From contig NZ_JALJXU010000001.1 in the NCBI RefSeq assembly GCF_024170225.1, forward strand, positions 411,509 through 475,508: 64,000 bases of DNA, in the 5' to 3' direction. The notes beneath the pieces were generated by a model. That model searched no databases. It had not been told where the DNA came from and worked only from the letters and a program-made list of their open reading frames with translations. The stretch comes from Streptococcus gallinaceus. Its GTDB lineage: Bacteria; Bacillota; Bacilli; Lactobacillales; Streptococcaceae. A program made the position numbers and the translations under genes. Below, one piece after another: positions 1 to 11,635 of this stretch (position 1 is the first letter of the stretch; each line of letters starts with the position of its first letter).

Positions 1-18
1 AAAACGGTTTTTCGTTAA

Positions 19-1119
<1,101 letters not shown>

Positions 1120-1170
1120 TCTAACGAGTTAATCGTTTCAAATATCAATAAAAATAGGAGTTTTTCAAAA

Positions 1171-2676
1171 ATGAATAAACGCGTAAAAATCGTTGCAACA
1201 CTTGGACCAGCCGTTGAAACACGTGGTGGTAAAAAATTCGGTGAAGATGGTTACTGGGGTGAGCCTCTTGATGTTGAAACATCAGCTGCAACCATTGCTG
1301 AATTGATCAAAGCTGGTGCAAATGTTTTCCGTTTCAACTTCTCACATGGTGACCATGAAGAGCAAGGTGCACGTATGGCAACTGTTCGTAAAGCTGAAGA
1401 AATCGCTGGTAAAAAAGTAGGTTTCCTTTTGGATACAAAAGGTCCAGAAATCCGTACTGAATTGTTTGAAGGCGAAGCGAAAGAATATAGCTACGTAACT
1501 GGTGAAACAATCCGCGTTGCTACAAAACAAGGTATCAAATCAACTCGTGAAGTGATTGCCCTTAACGTTGCTGGTAGCTTGGATGTCTACGATGACGTTG
1601 AAGTTGGGAAACAAGTACTTGTTGACGATGGTAAATTAGGTCTTCGTGTTATTTCTAAAGACGATGAAAAACGTGAATTTGTATGTGCTGTTGAAAATGA
1701 TGGCGTTATTGCAAAACAAAAAGGTGTAAACATCCCTTACACTAAAATTCCTTTCCCATCACTTGCAGAACGTGATGATGCGGATATCCGTTTCGGTCTT
1801 GAAAACGGCTTGAACTATATCGCTATCTCATTTGTACGTTCAGCAAAAGACGTAGAAGCTGTTCGTGCTATTTGTGAAGAAACTGGTAACGGTCACGTTC
1901 GTCTCTTCTCAAAAATCGAAAACCAACAAGGTATCGATAACTTGGACGAAATCATCGAGGCTTCAGACGGTATCATGATCGCTCGTGGTGACATGGGTAT
2001 TGAAGTACCATTCGAAATGGTTCCAGTTTACCAAAAACAAATCATCACTAAAGTAAATGCGGCTGGTAAAGCAGTTATCACAGCAACAAACATGCTTGAA
2101 ACAATGACTGACAAACCACGTGCAACTCGTTCAGAAGTATCTGACGTATTCAACGCTGTTATCGACGGTACTGATGCAACAATGCTTTCAGGTGAATCAG
2201 CAAACGGTAAATACCCACTTGAGTCAGTTCGCACAATGGCAACTATTGCTATGAACGCACAAACTCTTCTTGGTGAATATGGTCGTTTGGACTCATCAAC
2301 ATTTGACCGTACTTCTAAAACAGAAGTTATCGCATCAGCTGTTAAAGATGCATGTAACTCAATGGACATTAAATTGGTTGTAACTGTAACTGAAACTGGT
2401 TTCTCAGCTCGCCAAATTTCTAAATACCGTCCAGATGCAGACATCTTGGCTGTAACATTTACAGAAAATATTCAAAAATCATTGATGCTTAACTGGGGTG
2501 TTATTCCAGTCGTAACTGACAAACCAGCTTCAACAGATGACATGTTCGAATTGGCTGAGAAAGCTGCGCTTGAATCAGGTCTTGTTGAATCAGGTGACAA
2601 CATCGTTATCGTTGCTGGTGTACCAGTTGGTCAATCAGGTTCTACAAACACAATGCGTGTTCGTACAATCGCTTAA
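1171..2676 (+). CDS. pyk: pyruvate kinase
   Basis: Converts phosphoenolpyruvate and ADP to pyruvate and ATP, the last step of glycolysis. It opens MNKRVKIVATLGPA, the family N-terminus. KIENQQGIDN and ARGDMGIEVP carry the metal and substrate ligands, and MLETM and SDVFNAVIDGTDATMLSGE follow. The C-terminal third is the regulatory domain. At 501 residues it matches streptococcal Pyk. AGGAG stands 9 bases before the ATG. It lies 51 bases after pfkA with no terminator between them, so the two are probably co-transcribed. A strong hairpin follows the stop codon. Confidence 0.97.
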   Translation: MNKRVKIVATLGPAVETRGGKKFGEDGYWGEPLDVETSAATIAELIKAGANVFRFNFSHGDHEEQGARMATVRKAEEIAGKKVGFLLDTKGPEIRTELFEGEAKEYSYVTGETIRVATKQGIKSTREVIALNVAGSLDVYDDVEVGKQVLVDDGKLGLRVISKDDEKREFVCAVENDGVIAKQKGVNIPYTKIPFPSLAERDDADIRFGLENGLNYIAISFVRSAKDVEAVRAICEETGNGHVRLFSKIENQQGIDNLDEIIEASDGIMIARGDMGIEVPFEMVPVYQKQIITKVNAAGKAVITATNMLETMTDKPRATRSEVSDVFNAVIDGTDATMLSGESANGKYPLESVRTMATIAMNAQTLLGEYGRLDSSTFDRTSKTEVIASAVKDACNSMDIKLVVTVTETGFSARQISKYRPDADILAVTFTENIQKSLMLNWGVIPVVTDKPASTDDMFELAEKAALESGLVESGDNIVIVAGVPVGQSGSTNTMRVRTIA

Positions 2677-2730
2677 TTCTAAAATAAAAATAAGATTCGC
2701 CTGTAGGTGAATCTTATTTTTATTTTAGAA
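2677..2730. terminator. bidirectional terminator between pyk and mntH
   Basis: A long inverted repeat with more than 20 paired bases fills the whole gap between two convergent stop codons. AT-rich flanks give a T-run in both directions, so it can end both transcripts. Confidence 0.9.
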
Positions 2731-4092
2731 TTATCCATTTATAAATAGATTGATAATTAATTTAATATTTAAGATGGATAGCAGACTGGCAATTGTATAG
2801 GCGAGGTAGGTGTTCCATTTTGCATTTACAAATACCCCCATATATTTTTTTCTAGAAGTGAAATAGATCAAGGGAAAAATCGAAAAAGGTAATGCAACAG
2901 ATAGAAAAACTTGTGAATAGACAATCAATTGGTCTAGAATTTTTTCTTGGCTACCAAAAAGAATAGAAAGAATAAGGACAGGCAGGAGGGCTAGACCTCG
3001 AGTTATCAATCGAATTAGCCATTGAGGAAGTCTTAAATGGAGGAAGCCTTCCATAACGACTTGTCCAGTTAGAGTTCCCGTAATTGTCGAATTTTGCCCA
3101 CTAGCTAATAGTGCCAGTGCGAACAGAGTAGAAAGAAATGAGCTAGCAATGGTGCCTACGATGCGATTATTAGACAAGGCGTTGTACATTTGTGAAAAAG
3201 CACTGACTTGACTAGAATGACCGTAAAACAATGATGCACCTAAAATTAGCAACAGAGAGTTAACAATAAAGGCTAATGTCAGTTGTATATTGGAATCCCA
3301 GGTCATAAAACGAATACTTTTTTGAAGCGAAATCGTACTAGTGGTATCCACTTTACGAGTCTGAGATAGGGCTGAGTGGAGATAGAGATTGTGGGGCATA
3401 ACAGTGGCACCAATGATACCTAGCGCAAGAGTTAAAGGTGTATTTTCTGTGTTAGGATGTGACTCAATTAACGAAGCTGAAGGAAAGTAACCTCTAAATA
3501 GACTTTGAAAGTCAGGTTTGGATAAAATGACTAAATAAAGAAAAATTATTAGGATAGTAAATATGAGCGTCGTAACCAGTGCTTCGATTTTTTGAACACC
3601 AAATTTTAGTAACAGAAGTAGTAAAAAGACATCTAAGATTGTAATGCAAATCGAAAAAGTGAGTGGCCACCCAAATAGAAGATGAAGTGCAATTCCTGAG
3701 CCGATAACTTCTGCCAAATCTGTCGCCATAAGCGCAAGTTCTATGATAATGAATAGAATGTAGCGAAAAGGTTTTGCAAGGTTGGTAGCTGTAATTTGAG
3801 CCAAGTCTTGTTGTGTAACGATTCCAAGCTTACCAGCCATTTGTTGTAGCTGCATAGCCATTAAAGATGAGAGTAGTACAACAAAAAGAAGACTATAACG
3901 GTAACTCGCTCCTCCGATAACGCTGGTAATCCAATTTCCTGGATCCATGTAGCCGACAGCGACAAGGGCACCAGGTCCTAAAAATACCCTTAGTGTGGAG
4001 AAGAAGCCTGCACTTTCAGGTGGCGTTATACTTTGATTTAATTTACCAAGGGACTGCTTATTTTGTTGGTATGTTTCTTGTTCTAACTTCAT
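2731..4092 (-). CDS. mntH: Nramp-family manganese/iron transporter
   Basis: Membrane protein of 453 residues with about 11 hydrophobic segments that imports divalent metal (usually Mn2+) with protons. The metal-binding signature DPGNW is in the first helix and MPHNLYLHS in the sixth. The ATG at 4092 gives MKLEQETYQQ. An earlier in-frame TTG lies between the -10 box and its expected start point, so it cannot be used. No ribosome binding site precedes the ATG: the -10 box TGcTATAAT ends exactly six bases before it, which predicts a leaderless mRNA. It stands alone, convergent with pyk. The gene symbol follows the family; the metal preference is not shown by sequence. Confidence 0.9.
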   Translation of the reverse strand: MKLEQETYQQNKQSLGKLNQSITPPESAGFFSTLRVFLGPGALVAVGYMDPGNWITSVIGGASYRYSLLFVVLLSSLMAMQLQQMAGKLGIVTQQDLAQITATNLAKPFRYILFIIIELALMATDLAEVIGSGIALHLLFGWPLTFSICITILDVFLLLLLLKFGVQKIEALVTTLIFTILIIFLYLVILSKPDFQSLFRGYFPSASLIESHPNTENTPLTLALGIIGATVMPHNLYLHSALSQTRKVDTTSTISLQKSIRFMTWDSNIQLTLAFIVNSLLLILGASLFYGHSSQVSAFSQMYNALSNNRIVGTIASSFLSTLFALALLASGQNSTITGTLTGQVVMEGFLHLRLPQWLIRLITRGLALLPVLILSILFGSQEKILDQLIVYSQVFLSVALPFSIFPLIYFTSRKKYMGVFVNAKWNTYLAYTIASLLSILNIKLIINLFING

Positions 4093-4098
4093 AGGAGT

Positions 4099-4107
4099 AT
4101 TATAGCA
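4099..4107 (-). promoter_or_regulatory. mntH extended -10, leaderless arrangement
   Basis: Reading the minus strand, TGcTATAAT is followed by six bases (ACTCCT) and then the mntH ATG. Transcription should begin at or within a base of the A of the start codon. Confidence 0.65.
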
Positions 4108-4148
4108 CAAAGTCTGTTTGAAATTGTATTAGATTATGAGATTGCTTG

Positions 4149-4178
4149 TTGAACTTGTCGCTTGTTTTTTGTTATAAT
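4149..4178 (+). promoter_or_regulatory. pcrA promoter
   Basis: TTGAAC (4149-4154), an 18-base spacer and TATAAT (4173-4178), ending 31 bases before the pcrA ATG. Confidence 0.6.
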
Positions 4179-4209
4179 AAAAAGATAATTGATTAGAAAG
4201 TATGAGAAA

Positions 4210-6492
4210 ATGAATCCATTATTACAAGGAATGAATGACCGTCAAGCAGAGGCGGTTCAAACAACGGAAGGACCATTGTTGATTATGGCGGGGGCTGGTT
4301 CTGGTAAAACCCGTGTCCTGACGCACCGCATTGCTTATCTGATTGATGAAAAAATGGTCAATCCATGGAATATTTTGGCCATTACCTTTACCAATAAAGC
4401 TGCGCGAGAAATGAGAGAGCGGGCAATGGCCTTAAATCCCGCTACTCAAGATAGCTTGATTGCAACCTTTCACTCTATGTGTGTTCGGATTTTGCGTCGT
4501 GATGCAGACCATATTGGTTACAATCGCAATTTTACTATCGTTGATCCAGGTGAGCAGCGCACACTGATGAAACGGATTTTGAAAAATCTCAATCTTGATC
4601 CCAAAAAGTGGAGCGAACGATCAATTCTAGGAACTATTTCGAATGCAAAAAATGACTTGCTGGATGAAGTGGCCTACGAGAGCCAGGCTGGGGACATGTA
4701 TACTCAGATTGTAGCCAAGTGCTATAAGGCCTACCAGAAAGAGTTACGCCAGTCTGAAGCGGTGGATTTTGACGACTTAATTATGCTGACCCTTCGTCTT
4801 TTTGACCAAAATCCGCAGGTCTTGACCTATTACCAACAACGTTACCAATATATCCACGTAGATGAGTACCAAGATACCAACCATGCCCAATACCAGTTGG
4901 TCAAGCTTTTGGCTTCTCGCTTTAAAAATATCTGTGTAGTGGGGGATGCGGACCAGTCTATCTATGGATGGCGTGGTGCAGATATGCAAAATATCCTCGA
5001 CTTTGAGAAGGATTATCCAGATGCAAAAGTGGTACTTTTGGAGGAAAATTACCGTTCAACCAAAACGATTTTGCAGGCAGCTAATGACGTCATCGAGCGC
5101 AATAAAAATCGACGTCCTAAGAAATTATGGACGCAGAACAACGAAGGTGAGCAGATTGTTTACCACCGTGCCAATGATGAGCAGTCTGAGGCAGTATTTG
5201 TTGCACAACAAATTGCGATAATGGCCCAAGGTCAATACAATTACAAGGACTTTGCGGTGCTCTATCGGACCAATGCCCAGTCTCGTACGATTGAGGAAGC
5301 CTTGCTCAAGTCCAACATTCCTTACACCATGGTGGGTGGAACCAAGTTCTATAGCCGTAAGGAAATTCGAGATGTCATTTCTTATCTGAATATCATTGCA
5401 AATCCAGCTGACAATATTTCATTTGAGCGGATCGTCAATGAGCCCAAGCGTGGTGTCGGACCAGGTACGGTTGACAAGATTCGCGATTTTGCCAATTTGC
5501 AGGAAATGTCTCTCTTGGATGCCTGTTCGCAAATCATGTTGTCTCCTATCAAGGGCAAGGCCGCTCAAGCTGTTTGGGATTTGGCCAATATTATTTTAGG
5601 CCTTCGTGAGAAATTGGACCAGTTGACCATCACAGAATTGGTCGAACAGGTATTGAATCAAACGGGTTATTTGAATGCCTTGGCTGTGCAGGCGACCATT
5701 GAGGCAAATGCACGGATTGAAAACATCCAGGAGTTTCTATCTGTTACCAAAAACTTTGACGAAAAAGATGTAGAGCTTGAGGGAGAAACTGGTTTAGACA
5801 AGCTGAGCCTATTCCTCAATGATTTGGCTTTGATTACGGATACGGATGATGGTGAAGTAGAGGCGGCTGAGGTGACCTTGATGACCTTGCACGCAGCAAA
5901 GGGGTTGGAATTTCCAGTTGTTTTCTTGATTGGGATGGAGGAAAATGTCTTTCCGCTCAGTCGAGCTGCCGAAGAGGAAGCCGAGCTTGAAGAAGAACGG
6001 CGTCTGGCTTATGTGGGCATTACGCGTGCGGAACAAACGCTTTTCCTGACAAATGCCAATTCTCGTCTGCTGTTCGGTCGGACTAATTACAATCAACCGA
6101 GTCGCTTTATTCGTGAGATTTCAAGTGATTTGCTGGATTATCAAGGCTTGGCGCGCCCTGCTAATACTAGCTTCAAGGCCTCTTATGTCAATGGCAAATC
6201 AGGTCAATTTGGCCAAGGGATGAGCCTGTCACAGGCCTTGCAAAGCAGAAAAGCCGCTGCTCAGCCTCGCCAAACTTCTATCGGTGGCAGTCTGCCTTTC
6301 GGAAAAAATGCTGGCGCTGCTCCATCAACGGATTGGTCAGTAGGAGACATTGCTATCCATAAAAAATGGGGTCAGGGAACGGTTCTGGAAGTTTCTGGAT
6401 CAGGTTCAGGACAAGAGTTGAAAATCAATTTCCCAGAAATGGGACTCAAAAAAGTATTGGCGTCCATTGCGCCGATTACCAAAAAAGATTAA
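4210..6492 (+). CDS. pcrA: ATP-dependent DNA helicase PcrA (UvrD family)
   Basis: SF1A 3'-5' helicase for repair, replication restart and rolling-circle replication. Motif I AGAGSGKTR is near residue 30; motif Ia TFTNKAA, motif II VDEYQDTN, motif III GDADQSIYGWRGA, motif IV ENYRST, motif V TLMTLHAAKGLEF and motif VI YVGITRAE follow in order. The last 55 residues form the Tudor-like domain (DWSVGDIAIHKKWGQG) typical of Gram-positive PcrA. Length is 760 residues. I take ATG 4210 (MNPLLQGMNDRQ), which matches family N-termini, although its ribosome binding site is weak; an in-frame start 21 bases upstream is possible. Confidence 0.96.
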   Translation: MNPLLQGMNDRQAEAVQTTEGPLLIMAGAGSGKTRVLTHRIAYLIDEKMVNPWNILAITFTNKAAREMRERAMALNPATQDSLIATFHSMCVRILRRDADHIGYNRNFTIVDPGEQRTLMKRILKNLNLDPKKWSERSILGTISNAKNDLLDEVAYESQAGDMYTQIVAKCYKAYQKELRQSEAVDFDDLIMLTLRLFDQNPQVLTYYQQRYQYIHVDEYQDTNHAQYQLVKLLASRFKNICVVGDADQSIYGWRGADMQNILDFEKDYPDAKVVLLEENYRSTKTILQAANDVIERNKNRRPKKLWTQNNEGEQIVYHRANDEQSEAVFVAQQIAIMAQGQYNYKDFAVLYRTNAQSRTIEEALLKSNIPYTMVGGTKFYSRKEIRDVISYLNIIANPADNISFERIVNEPKRGVGPGTVDKIRDFANLQEMSLLDACSQIMLSPIKGKAAQAVWDLANIILGLREKLDQLTITELVEQVLNQTGYLNALAVQATIEANARIENIQEFLSVTKNFDEKDVELEGETGLDKLSLFLNDLALITDTDDGEVEAAEVTLMTLHAAKGLEFPVVFLIGMEENVFPLSRAAEEEAELEEERRLAYVGITRAEQTLFLTNANSRLLFGRTNYNQPSRFIREISSDLLDYQGLARPANTSFKASYVNGKSGQFGQGMSLSQALQSRKAAAQPRQTSIGGSLPFGKNAGAAPSTDWSVGDIAIHKKWGQGTVLEVSGSGSGQELKINFPEMGLKKVLASIAPITKKD

Positions 6493-6581
6493 GCTATAGC
6501 TTTTTTATCTAATAAGTATTGGAAAACTTGTATATTTAGGAGTAGAATATAAGAAAAAATTTTAGATAAAGAGGTCCAACA

Positions 6582-7868
<1,287 letters not shown>

Positions 7869-7955
7869 TCCCAAACAATTTGACAGAAAAAAAGGAGAAA
7901 CTTTGGTAGAATAAAGTCAAACGTTTTAATGACTGTCAAACAGTGGGAGGACCTT

Positions 7956-8324
7956 ATGTACCAAACGAAGATTAAAGGAGACAAACTTTATCATGCTGTG
8001 TCAGAGGGCTACGGGAGTCCTGTAGAACTTTTTGGAGCTGTTGAAAATGGTGAAACACCGATGAGCCTTCTGAATATTGCCTTGGCTTCCTGCATCACCA
8101 TGTGTGCTCAAGGGTATTTCAAGCGGAAATATGGAATTGTGCAGATGCCGATTCAAGTGGAGAGCTGCTATGCTAATGATACTTTTCAGCTCAAAATGAC
8201 GCTTCCAGATCCCTTGACGGATGAGCAAGAAAAAGAATTGTTGGACTATGTCAATCAGCAATGTCGGGTGAAAAAACTACTGCGGACAGATGTGGCTATT
8301 CAGCTAGAAATAACCTATTTATAA
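7956..8324 (+). CDS. OsmC/Ohr family protein
   Basis: A 122-residue OsmC-type protein, a family that reduces organic hydroperoxides with paired cysteines. ASCITMC near residue 46 carries the helix cysteine region, and the C-terminal NQQCRVKKLL is typical of the subfamily. A strong GGGAGG precedes ATG 7956 by 6 bases; the frame is open further upstream, but no other start has such a site. It is monocistronic: a terminator hairpin follows. The exact substrate cannot be told from sequence. Confidence 0.85.
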   Translation: MYQTKIKGDKLYHAVSEGYGSPVELFGAVENGETPMSLLNIALASCITMCAQGYFKRKYGIVQMPIQVESCYANDTFQLKMTLPDPLTDEQEKELLDYVNQQCRVKKLLRTDVAIQLEITYL

Positions 8325-8332
8325 TCGGAAGA

Positions 8333-8358
8333 GGGTGGATGCGTGTCCATCCCTTTTT
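8333..8358 (+). terminator. terminator after osmC
   Basis: GGGTGGA pairs with TCCATCCC around a short loop, followed by TTTTTCTTTT. Confidence 0.7.
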
Positions 8359-8395
8359 CTTTTGATATAATAGAAGGACGAGAAAGGGTGAGAGC

Positions 8396-11300
8396 ATGAA
8401 ACTAGTATATAGCGAGATGAGTCAAGATTTGACGGTTCGATTAAGTCAGCAGGCGCAGGAATTTGCACGGGCGGGTAGGCGTGTATTTTATATTGCGCCC
8501 AATTCACTATCTTTTGAAATGGAGCGAAAGGTGCTTGGGCATTTGGATGGTCAGGCTTCTTTTGATATCATGGTGACACGTTTTGGGCAAATGGCGCGTT
8601 ATTTTGTCTTAAATGAGAGCAAGCAGGCAGATAATCTGGACGATATTGGCTTGACCATGCTCATGTACCGTGTCTTGTCTCAATTTGGCGAAACGGACTT
8701 GAAGGTCTATGGCAAGTTAAAAACAGATCTGGAGTTCATCGGTCAGCTACTCGCCTTGTACAAGGAAATGCAGTCGGCAAATTTAACGATTTCGGATTTG
8801 GAATGGATTGATTCGGCTGAAAAGAGTCAGGATTTGACCCGTATTTTTTCGGCTTTTTCAGTGGCACTCGGGAAAGAAAATTATGCCCAAGAAAGTAAGT
8901 TAGCCTTTTTCACGCGTTTGGTTCAGTCTGGACAATTAGATGCGGAGTTGGCAAATGTTGCTTTGGTCATTGACGGCTTTACCCGTTTTTCGGCAGAAGA
9001 AGAAGTCTTGGTTTCTAGTCTAGCAACCAGAGTTGAAGAGATTGTGATCGGGGTATATGCCAGCAAACGGTCCTACCAATCGTCCTATATAGAAGGAAAT
9101 GTCTACCAGGCACCGGTCGAGTTTTTACGGCACCTTTCCCAGCTTTTTCAAGTCAAACCTGAATTTTTAGCTGATGAATCGGGCTTGAAGAGTGTGGACA
9201 AGATTGCCAAAAACTTGGAATATCAGTCTAGTTTTTCGGACCAACGTGTGGAGATGAGCCAAAATGAGCTATCTGTTTTGCAAATCTGGGATGTGACCAA
9301 TCAAAAAGAAGAGGTAGAACAGGTGGCGCGAGCCATTCGTCATGACTTGCAGACGGGCTATCGTTATAAGGATATTCTCGTACTTTTGGGCGATGTGGAA
9401 GCTTACCAACTGCAGATAGGCAAGGTTTTTGATAAGTATGAGATTCCCTTTTATCTAGGGAAGGCTGAGGAGATGAGCCATCATCCCTTAGTGCATTTTG
9501 TGGAGTCTTTGGAGCGTATCAAGCATTATAATTTTCGATTAGAAGATGTGCTCAATCTGCTCAAGTCAGGCTTGTATGGCAGTTTCTGCCAAGATGCCTT
9601 GGATAAATTGGAGCAGTATCTCCTCTTCGCAGATGTCAAAGGGCAGGCCAAGTTTGCAAAGGATTTTACAGCCAATACGCATCAGAAGTATGACTTGGAG
9701 CGTCTCAATCAGATGCGCCAGACCATTATGACTCCCCTGCAGGAGTTGTTTAAGGCGCAGGCCCAATCCGGTCATAGCCTCCTGCAAAAATTTACAAACT
9801 TTTTAAATCAAATACAGCTAGCGGAGAATATGCAGGCAGTGACGGCTGGTCTGGACGAGATGGCTCTGGAAAAAGAAGAGCAGGTCTGGAAGGCTTTTTG
9901 TCATATTTTAGAGCTGACAAAGACTATCTTTGGGCACGAAAAATTGACCTTGGCGGAGTTTTTGGCACTCTTGCGTACAGGAATGCTGGCTAGTCAGTAT
10001 CGTGTGGTACCAGCAACGGTGGACGTTGTTAATGTGAAATCCTATGATTTGATTGCACCGCATACAGCTAAAAAGATTTACGCCATCGGACTCAGCAAGT
10101 CAAATTTCCCTAAAATGACCAAGAATACCAGTCTCTTGACTGAGGAAGAAAAGCAGCTCATCAATGATAAATCGGCTGAAACCGGGCATTTTGAACTGGC
10201 TTCTCGTGAGAATACTAAGAAAAATCATTTTACCATGTTGTCGCTCATTCATTCAGCGACGGATCAGTTGGTTTTGTCCAGTCCGCAGATTTTCAATGAA
10301 GCAGAAGATGGCTTGTCTCCCTATCTGAAACTATTGGATGAGATGGGAGTGGAGCGCTTGGAAAAAGGTCGAGAAAAGACCTTGTTAGCGCAGGATATAG
10401 GTCACTACAAAGGGCTTTTGTCTCGCGTGATAGAAGCTAATCGGGCTGATTTTCAGGCGGAGTGGACCAAGGAAGAAGCTACATTTTGGGCAGTTGCTGT
10501 GCGTTATCTGCGGAAAAAATTGGAGACGGAAAATATTCATATCCCTGCGGTGTCATCGGACTTACAAACGGTACAATTAGCTCAAGAAACCTTGGACAAA
10601 CTCTATCCAGCTGGAGAAGTGCTGCAATTATCTGCATCCAGTTTGACGACCTTTTATCAGAATGAATACCTTTATTTCTTGCGGTATGTATTGGGACTTG
10701 AAGAGCAAGAAAGTATTCATCCAGATGCGCGTAGTCATGGGAATTTCTTGCATCGGATTTTTGAGCGGGTGATGACAGATGAACGGTCGGATTTTGATGA
10801 AAAGTTGAGTGATGCGATTCAAGAAACACGTCAGGAAGTGGAGTTTTTTGCCCTCTATCAGCAGGATGCTGAGTCTCAATTTTCGGAGCAGAGGCTCTTG
10901 GACATTGCGCGTGCGACATCTCTAGTTCTTCGTGATGACTCCATCATTGATGTCTTGGAGGATGAAGCTGTTTTTGGAGCAGAGAATTCCAATCTTTTGA
11001 CCTTGGAAAATGGCAGAGCTCTTAACATTCGTGGGAAAATTGACCGCTTGGATGCTATTCGATCGGACGGTGCTCTGGGGGTCGTAGACTATAAATCCAG
11101 CAAGAAAGAGTTCAAATTAGCTGACTTTTACAATGGTCTTAGTCCTCAGCTCATGACCTATATTGCAGCGATCAAGCAGCACCCTGAATACAGTCAGACG
11201 GAAAAAATATTTGGCGCGATGTATTTGCATATGCTGGATCCGATTGTCTCCCTCAAGGATACAAAAGGTGCGGATAGCGTGCTTATGGAGGCTTACAAGT

Positions 11301-11635
11301 CTTTGGTTTATCGTGGATTATTCTTAGAAGAAGAGACCAACCGACTCAATCAGTTTTACTACAAAACCAAGAATACAACCTTTACCGAATCGGAGATGGC
11401 GACCCTACTCGCTCACAATGAAGGTCTCTACAAGCAGGCTGCAGAAAAGATTTTATCAGGGAATTTTGTCATTAACCCTTATACGGAAGACGGGAAGTCC
11501 GTCGCAGGAGATCAGCTGAAAGCCATAACTGGCTTTGAGGCCAATCTTCACTTGCCATTTGCCCGTCAGCTGGTAAAAGGTGGTAAACGCGAAGACTGGT
11601 TTGCCAGAATGGACGAGAAAGGAGGTCAGGCATGA
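8396..11635 (+). CDS. rexB: ATP-dependent nuclease subunit B (RexB/AddB)
   Basis: Subunit of the RexAB helicase-nuclease that resects double-strand breaks for recombination, the streptococcal counterpart of RecBCD/AddAB. The 1079-residue protein has no full helicase motif set; its C-terminal RecB-type nuclease shows [10 protein letters not shown] and [11 protein letters not shown]. Where AddB proteins carry iron-sulfur cysteines ahead of this domain, this one reads [14 protein letters not shown] with Asn in place of Cys, as I expect for the RexB branch. The extended ATG context is GGGTGAGAGCATG, with a -10 TATAAT at 8366-8371. The rexA gene overlaps by 4 bases (ATGA), indicating translational coupling. 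Confidence 0.94.
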   Translation: MKLVYSEMSQDLTVRLSQQAQEFARAGRRVFYIAPNSLSFEMERKVLGHLDGQASFDIMVTRFGQMARYFVLNESKQADNLDDIGLTMLMYRVLSQFGETDLKVYGKLKTDLEFIGQLLALYKEMQSANLTISDLEWIDSAEKSQDLTRIFSAFSVALGKENYAQESKLAFFTRLVQSGQLDAELANVALVIDGFTRFSAEEEVLVSSLATRVEEIVIGVYASKRSYQSSYIEGNVYQAPVEFLRHLSQLFQVKPEFLADESGLKSVDKIAKNLEYQSSFSDQRVEMSQNELSVLQIWDVTNQKEEVEQVARAIRHDLQTGYRYKDILVLLGDVEAYQLQIGKVFDKYEIPFYLGKAEEMSHHPLVHFVESLERIKHYNFRLEDVLNLLKSGLYGSFCQDALDKLEQYLLFADVKGQAKFAKDFTANTHQKYDLERLNQMRQTIMTPLQELFKAQAQSGHSLLQKFTNFLNQIQLAENMQAVTAGLDEMALEKEEQVWKAFCHILELTKTIFGHEKLTLAEFLALLRTGMLASQYRVVPATVDVVNVKSYDLIAPHTAKKIYAIGLSKSNFPKMTKNTSLLTEEEKQLINDKSAETGHFELASRENTKKNHFTMLSLIHSATDQLVLSSPQIFNEAEDGLSPYLKLLDEMGVERLEKGREKTLLAQDIGHYKGLLSRVIEANRADFQAEWTKEEATFWAVAVRYLRKKLETENIHIPAVSSDLQTVQLAQETLDKLYPAGEVLQLSASSLTTFYQNEYLYFLRYVLGLEEQESIHPDARSHGNFLHRIFERVMTDERSDFDEKLSDAIQETRQEVEFFALYQQDAESQFSEQRLLDIARATSLVLRDDSIIDVLEDEAVFGAENSNLLTLENGRALNIRGKIDRLDAIRSDGALGVVDYKSSKKEFKLADFYNGLSPQLMTYIAAIKQHPEYSQTEKIFGAMYLHMLDPIVSLKDTKGADSVLMEAYKSLVYRGLFLEEETNRLNQFYYKTKNTTFTESEMATLLAHNEGLYKQAAEKILSGNFVINPYTEDGKSVAGDQLKAITGFEANLHLPFARQLVKGGKREDWFARMDEKGGQA

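Noticed and set aside
6470..6510. Terminator after pcrA
   Set aside because: AAGCTATAGCTT is only a 4-bp stem; too weak to call with confidence despite six T.
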